Assembly: GCF_039537875.1 (NCBI RefSeq)
Contig: NZ_BAABBI010000001.1
Coordinates: 992,001-1,056,000 of the forward strand
From: Corallibacter vietnamensis
GTDB taxonomy: Bacteria > Bacteroidota > Bacteroidia > Flavobacteriales > Flavobacteriaceae
Reading direction: 5' to 3'
Length of the DNA stretch: 64,000 nucleotides
Shown here one piece after another: positions 49,663-58,985 of this stretch. Under the pieces are notes generated by a model. It did not search any database. It saw only the letters and a list, made by a program, of their open reading frames with translations, and had not been told where the DNA came from. Each line of letters opens with the position of its first letter. The first letter of the stretch is position 1. Position numbers and translations under genes: made by a program.

Positions 49663-52035
49663 TCAGTTTTTAATTATTTTTTTCACAAAACTTCTAGTTC
49701 CCTTTTCTAGTGATAAAAAGTAAATGCCAGAAGGTAAGTTGCTAATATCAATAGGCTGCGAGATGTTTTTTCCTTTTAAAATAGTTTTTCCTGTAATAGA
49801 TTCTATTGCGTATGTTTCAAATGTATTATTGTGCTTTATATAGATTACATTATTTGTAGGATTTGGATAAATTAGAATGTCTTCAGTGTGAAGATTGTCG
49901 TTTATACTTAAAGATTCACAATTTTCATTGAAACTTGTTTGGCTATCAATGTTAGGCCAGTTTGATTCAGACCAAGCAACACTATCAACTTGGATACACT
50001 CAAGGTCTGGATTATTTGAGGCATTAAAAGTATATGAAGGTGATATATATTGGTTATTTCCATTTTGAATATTTAGCGATGTCAAAGCATTATTATTACA
50101 AAAAACGGCGTTTAGAGATGCATTTAACGAAAGGTCAAGCGATGTTATTTGATTATTTTGACACCCTAAAAACTCTAACATGGTGTTGTTGCTTACATTT
50201 AACTCTGATAAGGCATTATTAGCACAACGCAACTCTGTTAACCAGGCATTATTACTCACATTTAAACTTGAAATACCTGTGTTTTGACATGATAATATAT
50301 CTAATTCTAGGTTATTACTCACATCTATGGTGCCTAGATTTGTGTTATTTATTTCTAGTCGTTTTAGTAAGCTATTATTGCTCACATCAATGGTTGTCAA
50401 ATTTGTATTACTTATGATTAAGGTTTCTAAATAAGGGTTATTACTCACATCAATAGTATTAATCATATTACTACCGCATGACAGATATATTAAGTTTGTA
50501 TTCTGGCTAACATCTAGGGTTTGCAATCCATTTCCGCCAACATAAAGTGTTTGTAATGCGGTGAAGTCTTCAATACCAGTAAGATCAAGTATTCCTGAAC
50601 TACTAATCACCAACTCATTAACACCTGAAATATAATTTGTATTAACATAGTCATCTAAATAAAAATCGACACCCATCTCTATTAATGCTTGTTCAAAAGC
50701 ATCGTCTGGCACGTAGGTTTCGTTATAATGACAGTCTTCACTATAACTTGCAGAAGCATCAATTTGTGTCCAGTTTGAAGCACTCCAGTTTGAGTCAAGC
50801 ACTTCAATACACTGCAAAGCAGGACAATTTGTAGCACTAAAAGTGGCTAAACTACCGCCAATAGGTACATTGGTAGAATAACTAGGCATAAGAATTAAAT
50901 ATGCCAAATCAGGATTATCGTTTAATGTGAGTGTTGCTAAATCGGGTTTACCATCAATAGACAAACTGGTTAACTCGGTGTTTGAAGCCTCAAGAGTTAC
51001 AAGCTCATTATTGGTGCTTAACCCCAAACTAGATATAGGGTTGTCTGAAATATTTATAGCTTCCAAATGTGTGTAGCTATAAATATTTAAATGGGTTAAA
51101 TTATTTTCTTGACAGTAAAGTTCGGCTAAATAAACAGGCGAATTTATCTGTAAGCTATTCAGTTGGTTTTTTGAGCAATTAAGGGTCTCTAAATAATAAT
51201 TATTAGTTAGGTCTAATTCTGTAAGATTGTTTAAAGAAATTATCAAGGTTTTAAGGTTTGCGTTTTCACTCAAGTTTACGCTTTCTAAATTATTGTTAGA
51301 ACAAAACAAATGCTCTAAAGCTGCAAATCCCTCAATGCCAGTCAAGTCATCAATATCCTGACTAATTAAATTTAAGGAAACAATGTTCTCTATATCACTT
51401 GTAGCTACATAGTTATTGAGCTGCGTATCGTAAGCATGATCTATAAGCCACTGTTCAAAATTGTCATCAGGTATGTATGTATAATCAGAACACGACTCGC
51501 TAAATGAAGATGCGCTGCTTATGTTTGTCCAATTGGTTGTTGCCCATTGTGCATCATCGACTTCAATGCATGTTAGATTTGCATTAGAATTAGCAGAAAA
51601 ATAGACGAAATTTGTATTATTTCCGTTAGCTACATTTAACAAAACCAAATCATTACCTTGACAGGTTAGGTGTATTAAATTTTCATTTAGACTTACATCA
51701 AGAGCTTCTAGATTATTATTGGCGCAATACAATTTCTCTAACAATGGAAGTTGACTCACATCAAGCGTTGATAAATGATTATTATAACAAAGTAACTCTG
51801 TAATATTAATAAAGTTTTCAATTCCTGATAAATTTGAAATATTCAACCCAGAGCAGTTTAAGGTTCCAGTTACAGAATGAGCTTCGGAGAGCTGTATTTC
51901 ATTATCTCCATTTGTGTTAATACTCGAATTTGCAAGAAGATAGTTCTTAAAGTTAGTATCTGGAATGTCTATGTTTTGGGTAAAAGCACCAAAAGTGGTA
52001 AGATAAAAAATAAGTAAAGTAATAGTTTTTTTCAT
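49663..52035 (-). CDS. Leucine-rich-repeat protein with type IX sorting tail
   Basis: 790 residues from the ATG at 52033-52035: a signal peptide (MKKTITLLIFYLTTFGAFTQ) and three tandem blocks of leucine-rich repeats. Each block begins with an IPDTNF/YIPDDNFEQWLI/YVPDDAFEQALI segment and ends in a Cys-containing CIEV(D/L)D..W....W..I segment. The repeat pattern is L..L.C..N.L..LD(V/L)S.N. The last 80 residues (YPNPTNNVIYI to LPSGIYFLSLEKG, then SFVKKIIKN) are a type A type-IX sorting signal, so the protein is anchored or released at the cell surface. Probably adhesive or ligand-binding. Confidence 0.88.
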   Translation of the reverse strand: MKKTITLLIFYLTTFGAFTQNIDIPDTNFKNYLLANSSINTNGDNEIQLSEAHSVTGTLNCSGLNISNLSGIENFINITELLCYNNHLSTLDVSQLPLLEKLYCANNNLEALDVSLNENLIHLTCQGNDLVLLNVANGNNTNFVYFSANSNANLTCIEVDDAQWATTNWTNISSASSFSESCSDYTYIPDDNFEQWLIDHAYDTQLNNYVATSDIENIVSLNLISQDIDDLTGIEGFAALEHLFCSNNNLESVNLSENANLKTLIISLNNLTELDLTNNYYLETLNCSKNQLNSLQINSPVYLAELYCQENNLTHLNIYSYTHLEAINISDNPISSLGLSTNNELVTLEASNTELTSLSIDGKPDLATLTLNDNPDLAYLILMPSYSTNVPIGGSLATFSATNCPALQCIEVLDSNWSASNWTQIDASASYSEDCHYNETYVPDDAFEQALIEMGVDFYLDDYVNTNYISGVNELVISSSGILDLTGIEDFTALQTLYVGGNGLQTLDVSQNTNLIYLSCGSNMINTIDVSNNPYLETLIISNTNLTTIDVSNNSLLKRLEINNTNLGTIDVSNNLELDILSCQNTGISSLNVSNNAWLTELRCANNALSELNVSNNTMLEFLGCQNNQITSLDLSLNASLNAVFCNNNALTSLNIQNGNNQYISPSYTFNASNNPDLECIQVDSVAWSESNWPNIDSQTSFNENCESLSINDNLHTEDILIYPNPTNNVIYIKHNNTFETYAIESITGKTILKGKNISQPIDISNLPSGIYFLSLEKGTRSFVKKIIKN

Positions 52036-52164
52036 AATCAAAAGTTTTTAAATTGATAGTTTTGAGTACTATAATTGTTGTTTTAACTATGAAATTATTT
52101 TAATTATAAACGTTGAGGTTAATATTTTTAGCGAATGCTGTGTTTTTTTTAGTGAAATGTGTTT

Positions 52165-52851
52165 TTAAAGTTTTAAAAGCTGTTTAATTTTAGACTTGTT
52201 TGCTTGAGAAAGAGGTATTTTAATGTTGGTAAGTATGACATGTTGTAGCTCTAAAGAAGTAATTTTTGTGATGTTAACAATATAGGATCTATGTGTTTTT
52301 ACAAAGAGCTCTTTATTAATTTGTTTTTCAAGATGTTTTAACGTTTTTGGAACTAAATATTTGTTTGTATTTGTAACAATGTAGCAATAATTATCAAAAG
52401 CTTTTAAATATAAAATTTGAGATTGTTTAACCTTGTGCGTTTGATTGTTTGAAGAAAATAGTAAGTAGTCTTGTGAGATTTTTCTATAATTATTCCAAGC
52501 AACTTCAATACTACTGATCAAGCCTGCTTCTGTAAACGGTTTTGCAATATAGCCTAAAGGTTGGGTTTGCTTAATTTCTAAAATTGTTTTTGGGTCTGTT
52601 TGTGATGTTAAATACAAATAAGGAATATCTAATTCATCTAACTTTATAGCTACATCAATACCTGTTTTATAGCCTTCTAATTGTATGTCAACTAACACTA
52701 AATCAGGTGCAAGATTATAAATGTCTTTTAAGGCATCATTAGCATTGTCTGCTTCTCCGCAAATATAATAACGATGCTTTTTTAAAGCGGTTTCAATTGT
52801 AGATGCAATTAGTGGCTCATCTTCGATAATAAAAACAGAAAGTGGTTTCAT
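52165..52851 (-). CDS. LytTR-type response regulator
   Basis: 228 residues: a receiver domain (acidic pair IIEDEPL; phospho-acceptor in LVLVDIQLEGYKTG; Thr in YLYLTSQTD; Lys in GYIAKPF) and a C-terminal LytTR DNA-binding domain (YLKAFDNYCYIVTNTNKYLV; KTHRSYIVNITKI). It is encoded 10 bp after a TPR histidine kinase and so completes a two-component pair. Confidence 0.9.
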   Translation of the reverse strand: MKPLSVFIIEDEPLIASTIETALKKHRYYICGEADNANDALKDIYNLAPDLVLVDIQLEGYKTGIDVAIKLDELDIPYLYLTSQTDPKTILEIKQTQPLGYIAKPFTEAGLISSIEVAWNNYRKISQDYLLFSSNNQTHKVKQSQILYLKAFDNYCYIVTNTNKYLVPKTLKHLEKQINKELFVKTHRSYIVNITKITSLELQHVILTNIKIPLSQANKSKIKQLLKL

Positions 52852-52861
52852 TAGGTTAAAA

Positions 52862-54667
52862 TTAAGAAAGAATATTAAATTTCTTAATAATTAATGTAAC
52901 AGTAGTGCCTGTATTGGGCTTTGAATTATAATTTAATGATGCTTTTAGTTTTTTAGATAACGCTTTTATAATTTTTATACCAAAGGAGGTTTCTTTTACT
53001 TCTCCAGAGAATCCTTTGCCATTATCAATAACTTTTAACTCTAATAAACTATTAATTTTTTTAAAGGTAATAATAATTAAACTATTATGCTTATTTGCTG
53101 GCATAAAGGCGTGTTTTAGTGTGTTTATAATAAGTTCGTTTAAAATTAAGCCAATGGGTGTTATTGTTTCAATATCTAAAACAAGCGCATCAACATTTAA
53201 TTTGTAAGTTATGTTCCTTTTTTTTAATTGATGACTTTCAAAAATATCTTTAACTAAATCATTGAAATATTCATATGTATTAATACCTATTAATTCGTCT
53301 TTATTGTATAATTTTTGATGTATTAAAACCATAGATTTAACACGGTTTTCTGCTTCTTTTATAGCTAGCTTTGCTTCTTTGTCATCTAGATTTTCTGATT
53401 GTAAATACAATAAACTTGATACAATTTGAAAACTATTTTTTACTCGATGATGAACTTCTTTTAATAGAATGTTTTTTTCATCAATGGTATTTTCTAATAG
53501 TAATTTTTGTTTAGCAAGTTGTTTGTTTTTTAATTGATTTTTGTAGTAAAAAAAACCAAGGAAACAAGCTATAAAACAGATAGATATTGAAATGTAAAGG
53601 TATAAGCGTTTTTGCTGCTCTTTTCTTTGAGTTTCTAGTTTTAGTAGTTTTAATTGAGCGTCTTTTTTTTCTACTTCAAATTTTTGAAGCAATTCTGTTA
53701 GATTTTTATCTTTTTCTATGGTAAAAAGTGAATCCTTTATAGTGTTATATTCATGAAATAAGGATAGAGCTTTATCTGGATTATTGGTAGTTGTATACGC
53801 GTTTATTAATTCGGGCATCATATGGTATCTGTCGTCAAAAAAATTTGCTTTGGTATATTTATCAAATGCTGATTTTAAATATTCTGTACCTGTTATATAT
53901 TCTTTTCTTTTGATGTAAAAATTCCCCATACTTTTTAAAATATTAGCATAATTTACTACATCATTTATGGTATCTACTATAGATAAAGTGTTGTTGTATA
54001 AATTTAAGGCTTTTTTGTGTTTTTTTACTTCAGAATAAGCATTGGCTAGATTTAAAGATAATGGTATTACATACTGCTTACTGCCATCTTTTTTTAAGCT
54101 TTCGTAAGCTGACTCTAAATAGTAAATAGAGGTTTCTATATCGCCTTTGGTTTTATATATATCACTTATATTATTTAATGCGATAGCATTTCTTCTATAA
54201 TCCTTAAGAGATTCACTTATTTTTTGTGATTGTTTGAAGTATTTTAAAGAAAGAGAATCATTTTTGTTGTTTAAATAGACGGCTCCAATGGCATTTAATA
54301 TAGAACTTAATCTGGTTGAATCTTTTACACGTTCAAAATAAGAAGAAGCATTGAAATAGTGCTCTAAAGCTGGTTTAAAATCACTCTGGGTAACAAATGT
54401 GTTTCCTAAATAAAAATGTGCAATAGCAATATGAAATGAATCTTTGCGTCTCTTTGCATATTCAAGATATTTATGAGTGTATTCTTGTGCTTTTTTAGGA
54501 TTTGAAAAATACGTAGCGCGTCTTAACTTATTATACGCAACCATTTTTATTGAATCGTTAGTTCTTGATGTTACGATATTTAAAAGACTATCTACTTTAA
54601 GTTTATTTTGTGAAAACGAACTTAAAATAGTACTCAAAAACACTATGAATAGTATTGAAAATCTCAT
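52862..54667 (-). CDS. TPR-containing sensor histidine kinase
   Basis: 601 residues with a signal peptide (FSILFIVFLSTILSSFSQ). About six tetratricopeptide-like units (about 60-310) lie in the periplasm, followed by a membrane helix (LYLYISISICFIACFLGFFY). A HisKA_2-type phospho-acceptor segment (LLKEVHHRVKNSFQIVSSLL, phospho-His in VHHRVKN) and an ATPase domain with N box (LILNELIINTLKHAF) and DNGKGFSG follow. Partner of the LytTR regulator. The ligand of the TPR region is unknown. Confidence 0.9.
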   Translation of the reverse strand: MRFSILFIVFLSTILSSFSQNKLKVDSLLNIVTSRTNDSIKMVAYNKLRRATYFSNPKKAQEYTHKYLEYAKRRKDSFHIAIAHFYLGNTFVTQSDFKPALEHYFNASSYFERVKDSTRLSSILNAIGAVYLNNKNDSLSLKYFKQSQKISESLKDYRRNAIALNNISDIYKTKGDIETSIYYLESAYESLKKDGSKQYVIPLSLNLANAYSEVKKHKKALNLYNNTLSIVDTINDVVNYANILKSMGNFYIKRKEYITGTEYLKSAFDKYTKANFFDDRYHMMPELINAYTTTNNPDKALSLFHEYNTIKDSLFTIEKDKNLTELLQKFEVEKKDAQLKLLKLETQRKEQQKRLYLYISISICFIACFLGFFYYKNQLKNKQLAKQKLLLENTIDEKNILLKEVHHRVKNSFQIVSSLLYLQSENLDDKEAKLAIKEAENRVKSMVLIHQKLYNKDELIGINTYEYFNDLVKDIFESHQLKKRNITYKLNVDALVLDIETITPIGLILNELIINTLKHAFMPANKHNSLIIITFKKINSLLELKVIDNGKGFSGEVKETSFGIKIIKALSKKLKASLNYNSKPNTGTTVTLIIKKFNILS

Positions 54668-54782
54668 AAATTGTTTTTTAAAATATTATACTTGAATATT
54701 TATAAAATCTGAAAAGCATGTAATCTCAATCAGATTTCATAAATTTAGTTTTATTTTTTTACAAAAATCAACATCCTCGAAT

Positions 54783-56192
54783 ATGAGTTACATGGGTAAT
54801 CCTTTTTATAATGTGTTTAATTCTCAAAAAAGCAATCAGTTTGCGGTAGCAAAAGCAAGTTATAAAAAGCGAATTAATAAACTTAATGCTCTAAAAAATG
54901 CTATTGAGAACACCTATAAAGACGCTATAAGAGAGGCTATTTATGCCGATTTTAAAAAACCATACGCAGAAACCGATTTAACTGAAATATATCCAGTAAT
55001 TGGTGATATTAAGTTTGCCAAGCAGCATTTGAAATCATGGATGAAACGGCAAAAAGTAGAAACGCCTTTAGCGTTACTTGGTTCGTCTTCTTGGTACATA
55101 TATGAGCCAAAAGGCGTTTGTTTAATTATTTCTCCTTGGAATTTTCCTTTAAACTTAACCTTTGGACCTTTGGTGTCAGCTATTGCAGCAGGAAATACAG
55201 TCATAATTAAACCGTCTGAAATGACGCCTCATATTTCAAAAGTAATGAAGGCAATTATTTCTGAATTATTTTCAGAAAATGAAGTTGCTTTGATTGAAGG
55301 CGATGTTAAAGCATCTCAAGCATTGCTAGAACTACCGTTTAATCATATATTTTTTACAGGATCTCCGCAAGTTGGTAAAATTGTTATGAAAGCTGCTTCA
55401 AATCATTTAGCATCAGTTACACTAGAGCTAGGAGGTAAATCTCCTGCAATTATAGATGACACAATTAACTTAAAAAGAGCAGTAAAAAGACTTGTTTGGG
55501 GAAAGTTTGTAAATAACGGACAAACATGTATTGCGCCTGATTATGTATTTATAAAAGCGTCTTTAAAAGATGTTTTTATAGCAGAAATTAGAAAGCAACT
55601 ACAAAAGTTTTATTCAACCAATGCGGAAACGTCTGATTCTTATTCAAGGATTGTAAATAAAAAACATTTTAACCGTTTGGTAAGTTATTTACAAGATGCC
55701 AAAAGCCATAGCGCAACTATTGAAATAGGTGGACAAACAAATCAAGACGACTGCTACATTGCGCCAACAGTTGTGTCTAACCTACCTGAAGATTCTTTGT
55801 TAATGCAAGAAGAGATTTTTGGACCAATTCTACCAATAAAAGTCTATGAAAATATAGATGAGGTCATTACTTATATTAACACAAAAGAAAAACCACTAGC
55901 GCTATATATTTACAGTAAGCATAAAAGAACTATTGATAAAGTTATTAGTAATACGAGAGCTGGAACCTCATGTATTAATAATAATGTCGTGCAATACTCA
56001 AATCATAATTTGCCATTTGGCGGTAGTAATAATAGTGGTATAGGTAAGAGTCATGGTTATTTTGGTTTTCAAGAATTTTCTAATATGCGTTCTGTTATGA
56101 AACAACATACTAAAGGTTCTGTTGAGTTTCTATTCCCACCTTATACGACATTAAAACAAAAAATTGTGGATATAACCTTAAAGTGGTTTTAA
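54783..56192 (+). CDS. Aldehyde dehydrogenase family protein
   Basis: 469 residues, NAD(P)-dependent oxidation of an aldehyde to the acid. It has ISPWNFPLNLTFGPLVSAIA, IIKPSEMTPHISKVM, FTGSPQVGKIVMKAA, the Glu in VTLELGGKSPAIID and the catalytic Cys in GKFVNNGQTCIAPDYV. The total size and the short end resemble class 3 (ALDH3) enzymes that act on fatty or aromatic aldehydes. A possible internal start lies at 54792. Its stop abuts the stop of the convergent small gene. Confidence 0.9.
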   Translation: MSYMGNPFYNVFNSQKSNQFAVAKASYKKRINKLNALKNAIENTYKDAIREAIYADFKKPYAETDLTEIYPVIGDIKFAKQHLKSWMKRQKVETPLALLGSSSWYIYEPKGVCLIISPWNFPLNLTFGPLVSAIAAGNTVIIKPSEMTPHISKVMKAIISELFSENEVALIEGDVKASQALLELPFNHIFFTGSPQVGKIVMKAASNHLASVTLELGGKSPAIIDDTINLKRAVKRLVWGKFVNNGQTCIAPDYVFIKASLKDVFIAEIRKQLQKFYSTNAETSDSYSRIVNKKHFNRLVSYLQDAKSHSATIEIGGQTNQDDCYIAPTVVSNLPEDSLLMQEEIFGPILPIKVYENIDEVITYINTKEKPLALYIYSKHKRTIDKVISNTRAGTSCINNNVVQYSNHNLPFGGSNNSGIGKSHGYFGFQEFSNMRSVMKQHTKGSVEFLFPPYTTLKQKIVDITLKWF

Positions 56193-56441
56193 TTAGCAGA
56201 TTTTTTCTCTTCTTGATTTTTTACCTCTGAATAAGAAAGCAGATTTATCAAAGTTATTTTGAATTAATAACTTTTTCTTTGTTGTATTACTTAATACTAT
56301 GTCTTTGTTTAAAGATTTAATTTCTTTAATTACAGTTGTTGTATCAACATTAATAGCAGCAGTAGTCTCGTTTGCTTTTTCTTGAGAAAACGCACTAAAA
56401 GAAATTGTTAAGAAAGCTATTATTGTAACTAAATTTTTCAT
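56193..56441 (-). CDS. Small secreted protein
   Basis: 82 residues from the ATG at 56439-56441 (MKNLVTIIAFLTISFSAFSQ, a signal peptide); the two earlier in-frame ATGs only add an unlikely tail. The mature part is Lys/Thr-rich (TTVIKEIKSLNKDIVLSNTT) with a basic end (FRGKKSRREKIC). I recognise no family. Confidence 0.5.
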   Translation of the reverse strand: MKNLVTIIAFLTISFSAFSQEKANETTAAINVDTTTVIKEIKSLNKDIVLSNTTKKKLLIQNNFDKSAFLFRGKKSRREKIC

Positions 56442-56651
56442 GACGGACATAGTGTTTTTTAAATCCGAAACAAAGAAACAACGCAAAGCTAGTTATGGTA
56501 TAAAAAAATAGATGTAATGCAGGATTATTTGATGATTTGGGAGTTAAAACATAAAACATCGATAAAGTGCATTTTTGTTTTTAAGTCATTTATAATCAGT
56601 GATTTATTTGTTATTTTTCAGATGACGGTATTACTTTCATAGATAAAATGC

Positions 56652-57659
56652 TTATTCTGTTTTAATAAAATGATTAGATGTTTGATTGGTATTCTCTCCA
56701 TTTTGAAATTTTGTCATACTAAAACCGTTATGAATAGAATAACTTCCTGTTTCTCCTTGTTTGTTTACAGCAATGTACCCAACCTGAAAATCCTTGTAAT
56801 TGCTATTAGGTTTACTAACAATACGATTTATAGCTTCTTCACAAGCTTCTTGCGGCGATTTACCTTGGCGCATCAATTCAACCACCAGAAAGCTACCAAC
56901 TGTTTTTACAACTTCTTCACCCAATCCAGTAGCTACACAAGCACCAATTTCGTTATCTACAAATAAACCAGAACCAATTATTGGGCTATCACCAACACGA
57001 CCAGCCATTTTATAAGCAAGACCACTTGTTGTACAGGCACCAGAAATATCGCCATTTTCATCAATAGCAAGCATGCCAATAGTATCGTGATTTTCAATGT
57101 TAATAATAGGTTTGTACTCGCTTTTTACTTTCCATGCCTCCCAAGCTTTTTTTGATGATTCCGTTAGTAAGTTGTCCTTTGGCATTCCTAATTCATAGGC
57201 GTATTGTTCAGCGCCTTTTCCAGCAAGCATAACATGTGGTGTGTCTTCCATAACTTTACGGGCTACTGAAACGGCATGTACAATATTTTCAAGATATACT
57301 ACTGAACCACAATTACCATGCTTGTCCATAATGCAAGCATCTAACGTTACGCGACCATCACGATCTGGTAAACCGCCTTTTCCTACGGAAGTATTATTGA
57401 CATCAGCTTCTTCAACCATGCAGCCTTTTTCAACGGCATCTAATGCAGAACCTCCTTTTTTTAGAGTTTCCCAAGCTTTTGAAGTAGCATTAGGTACATT
57501 CCAAGTCGCAATAACTAATGGAAGTGATGCTTTCGGGTTTGCAACAACTGAAGTTTTTTCGTTTTTTGAATTCTCTTGAGCACATGCAATTAATGATGAA
57601 CCAACGGTTAATCCAACTCCTGTAAGTGAAGCGTTTTTTATAAAGTGTCTGCGTTTCAT
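56652..57659 (-). CDS. N4-(beta-N-acetylglucosaminyl)-L-asparaginase (glycosylasparaginase)
   Basis: 335 residues with a Tat-like signal (MKRRHFIKNASLTGVGLTVG) and a lipobox-like LIAC. It is an Ntn hydrolase that cuts the GlcNAc-Asn link left after glycan trimming. The self-cleavage site and new N-terminal Thr are in NHDTIGML, followed by GACTTSGLAYKMAGRVGDSP and IIGSGLFVDNEIGACVATG, the signature of the aspartylglucosaminidase branch rather than plain isoaspartyl peptidases. Its ATG overlaps the MFS stop (ATGA). With the neighbouring GH92 and GH20 genes it forms an N-glycan breakdown set. Confidence 0.88.
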   Translation of the reverse strand: MKRRHFIKNASLTGVGLTVGSSLIACAQENSKNEKTSVVANPKASLPLVIATWNVPNATSKAWETLKKGGSALDAVEKGCMVEEADVNNTSVGKGGLPDRDGRVTLDACIMDKHGNCGSVVYLENIVHAVSVARKVMEDTPHVMLAGKGAEQYAYELGMPKDNLLTESSKKAWEAWKVKSEYKPIINIENHDTIGMLAIDENGDISGACTTSGLAYKMAGRVGDSPIIGSGLFVDNEIGACVATGLGEEVVKTVGSFLVVELMRQGKSPQEACEEAINRIVSKPNSNYKDFQVGYIAVNKQGETGSYSIHNGFSMTKFQNGENTNQTSNHFIKTE

Positions 57660-58966
57660 AGATTAAAAGTTTTTTTAGAGTTTCGGTAACCATAATACAA
57701 GATGTAAGTATAAGCACAAATCACCAAAAACAAAGCAGGTTTAAATCCAATGTTATCTGTTAGAAATCCGTATGCAGGCGGAATAATAGCTCCACCAACA
57801 ATAGCAGTACATAAAAGCCCTGAACCTTTTGGTTTTAACGACCCAATACCATCAATAGCCAATGTGAAAATAGTAGGGAACATAATAGAATTGAATAATC
57901 CTACCGCTAAAATACTCCACATGGAGACCAACCCTGTTGTGCTTATAGATAGCAAGATTAAAGCAACAGCACAAGTAGCAAATATACCAAGTACTTTTCC
58001 AGGGTTGATGATTTTGGTTAAGTACGAACCTATAAAACGTCCTATCATAGCACCTGACCAATAAAAGGTAACAAATACACCAACAACTGCTTTGTCATCT
58101 TTTTCAGCTAAACCAGAATTTAGTAGTGATTCAGCGATTGATTTCATAAACCCTTCTTCTTTGATGAGTGATACTAAATTCATATCCATAAAATAATTTA
58201 CCAAGTAACTACCTATAGCAACTTCGGCTCCTACATAACAGAAAATGCCAAATACACCAAGCATAAGGTTTTTCTGCTTTAAGGCATCTTTATAAGTTCC
58301 TGTTTCGGTTTCGCTGATAAGTTTTGGGAGTTTAGCAAAAAAGAAATAGATAGCAATAAGTACGATAAACAATGCTAGACCAATAAAAGGTGTTTGAACA
58401 GCTGAAGCTTCAGCAATTAAATATTGTTCTTTAGCAGTGCCAACCAAAGCACCTATTTCGTCTTTAGTTTTAATTTTATCACTTAAAATGAACAATGCAC
58501 CAATGGCAGGAGCAATTGCAGTTCCTAATGAATTGAAGGCTTGCGATAAATTTAATCGACTAGATGCACCATCTTCAGAACCCAAAACTGCAACATACGG
58601 ATTTGCTGCTACCTGTAAAATGGTAATGCCTCCAGCTAAAATAAAATAAGCCAACATAAATATTCCAAATACACGATATGAGGCTGCAGGATAAAACAAC
58701 AAGCAGCCTAATGCCATAGTAACCAAGCCTAGAATAATTCCTTTTTTATAACCAATTTTTGAGAGGATGTAACTCGCAGGAATTGACAGTAAGAAAAAGG
58801 CACCAAAAAACGCAAATTGAACCATACCTGCTTGAAAGTAGGTGAGTGTGAAAAGCTCTCTTAATCGAGGTATGAGGGAATCGACTAAAACTGTTATAAA
58901 TCCCCAAAGGAAAAATAATACAGTAAGTAGAATGAATGATGAGCGATAGGATTTTTGTTGGGTCAT
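57656..58966 (-). CDS. Sugar MFS transporter (FucP/GluP type)
   Basis: 436 residues with about 12 membrane helices. Family motifs include FFLWGFITVLVDSLIPRLRE, FFGAFFLLSIPASYILSKIG, VAANPYVAVLG and GSEDGASSRLNLSQAFNSLG, and PPAYGFLTDNIGFKPALF near the end. FucP/GluP members import hexoses with protons; glucose, galactose, mannose or GlcNAc is likely here from the context. It precedes the glycosylasparaginase gene with a 4-base overlap. Confidence 0.88.
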   Translation of the reverse strand: MTQQKSYRSSFILLTVLFFLWGFITVLVDSLIPRLRELFTLTYFQAGMVQFAFFGAFFLLSIPASYILSKIGYKKGIILGLVTMALGCLLFYPAASYRVFGIFMLAYFILAGGITILQVAANPYVAVLGSEDGASSRLNLSQAFNSLGTAIAPAIGALFILSDKIKTKDEIGALVGTAKEQYLIAEASAVQTPFIGLALFIVLIAIYFFFAKLPKLISETETGTYKDALKQKNLMLGVFGIFCYVGAEVAIGSYLVNYFMDMNLVSLIKEEGFMKSIAESLLNSGLAEKDDKAVVGVFVTFYWSGAMIGRFIGSYLTKIINPGKVLGIFATCAVALILLSISTTGLVSMWSILAVGLFNSIMFPTIFTLAIDGIGSLKPKGSGLLCTAIVGGAIIPPAYGFLTDNIGFKPALFLVICAYTYILYYGYRNSKKTFNL

Positions 58967-58985
58967 GATTAAATGTTAGTTAGTT

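Noticed and set aside
49663..52035. Regular DNA repeats of the LRR gene as a CRISPR or satellite array
   Set aside because: The periodicity is that of coding leucine-rich repeats, the spacing is irregular and the sequences diverge. No array with unique spacers is present in the window.
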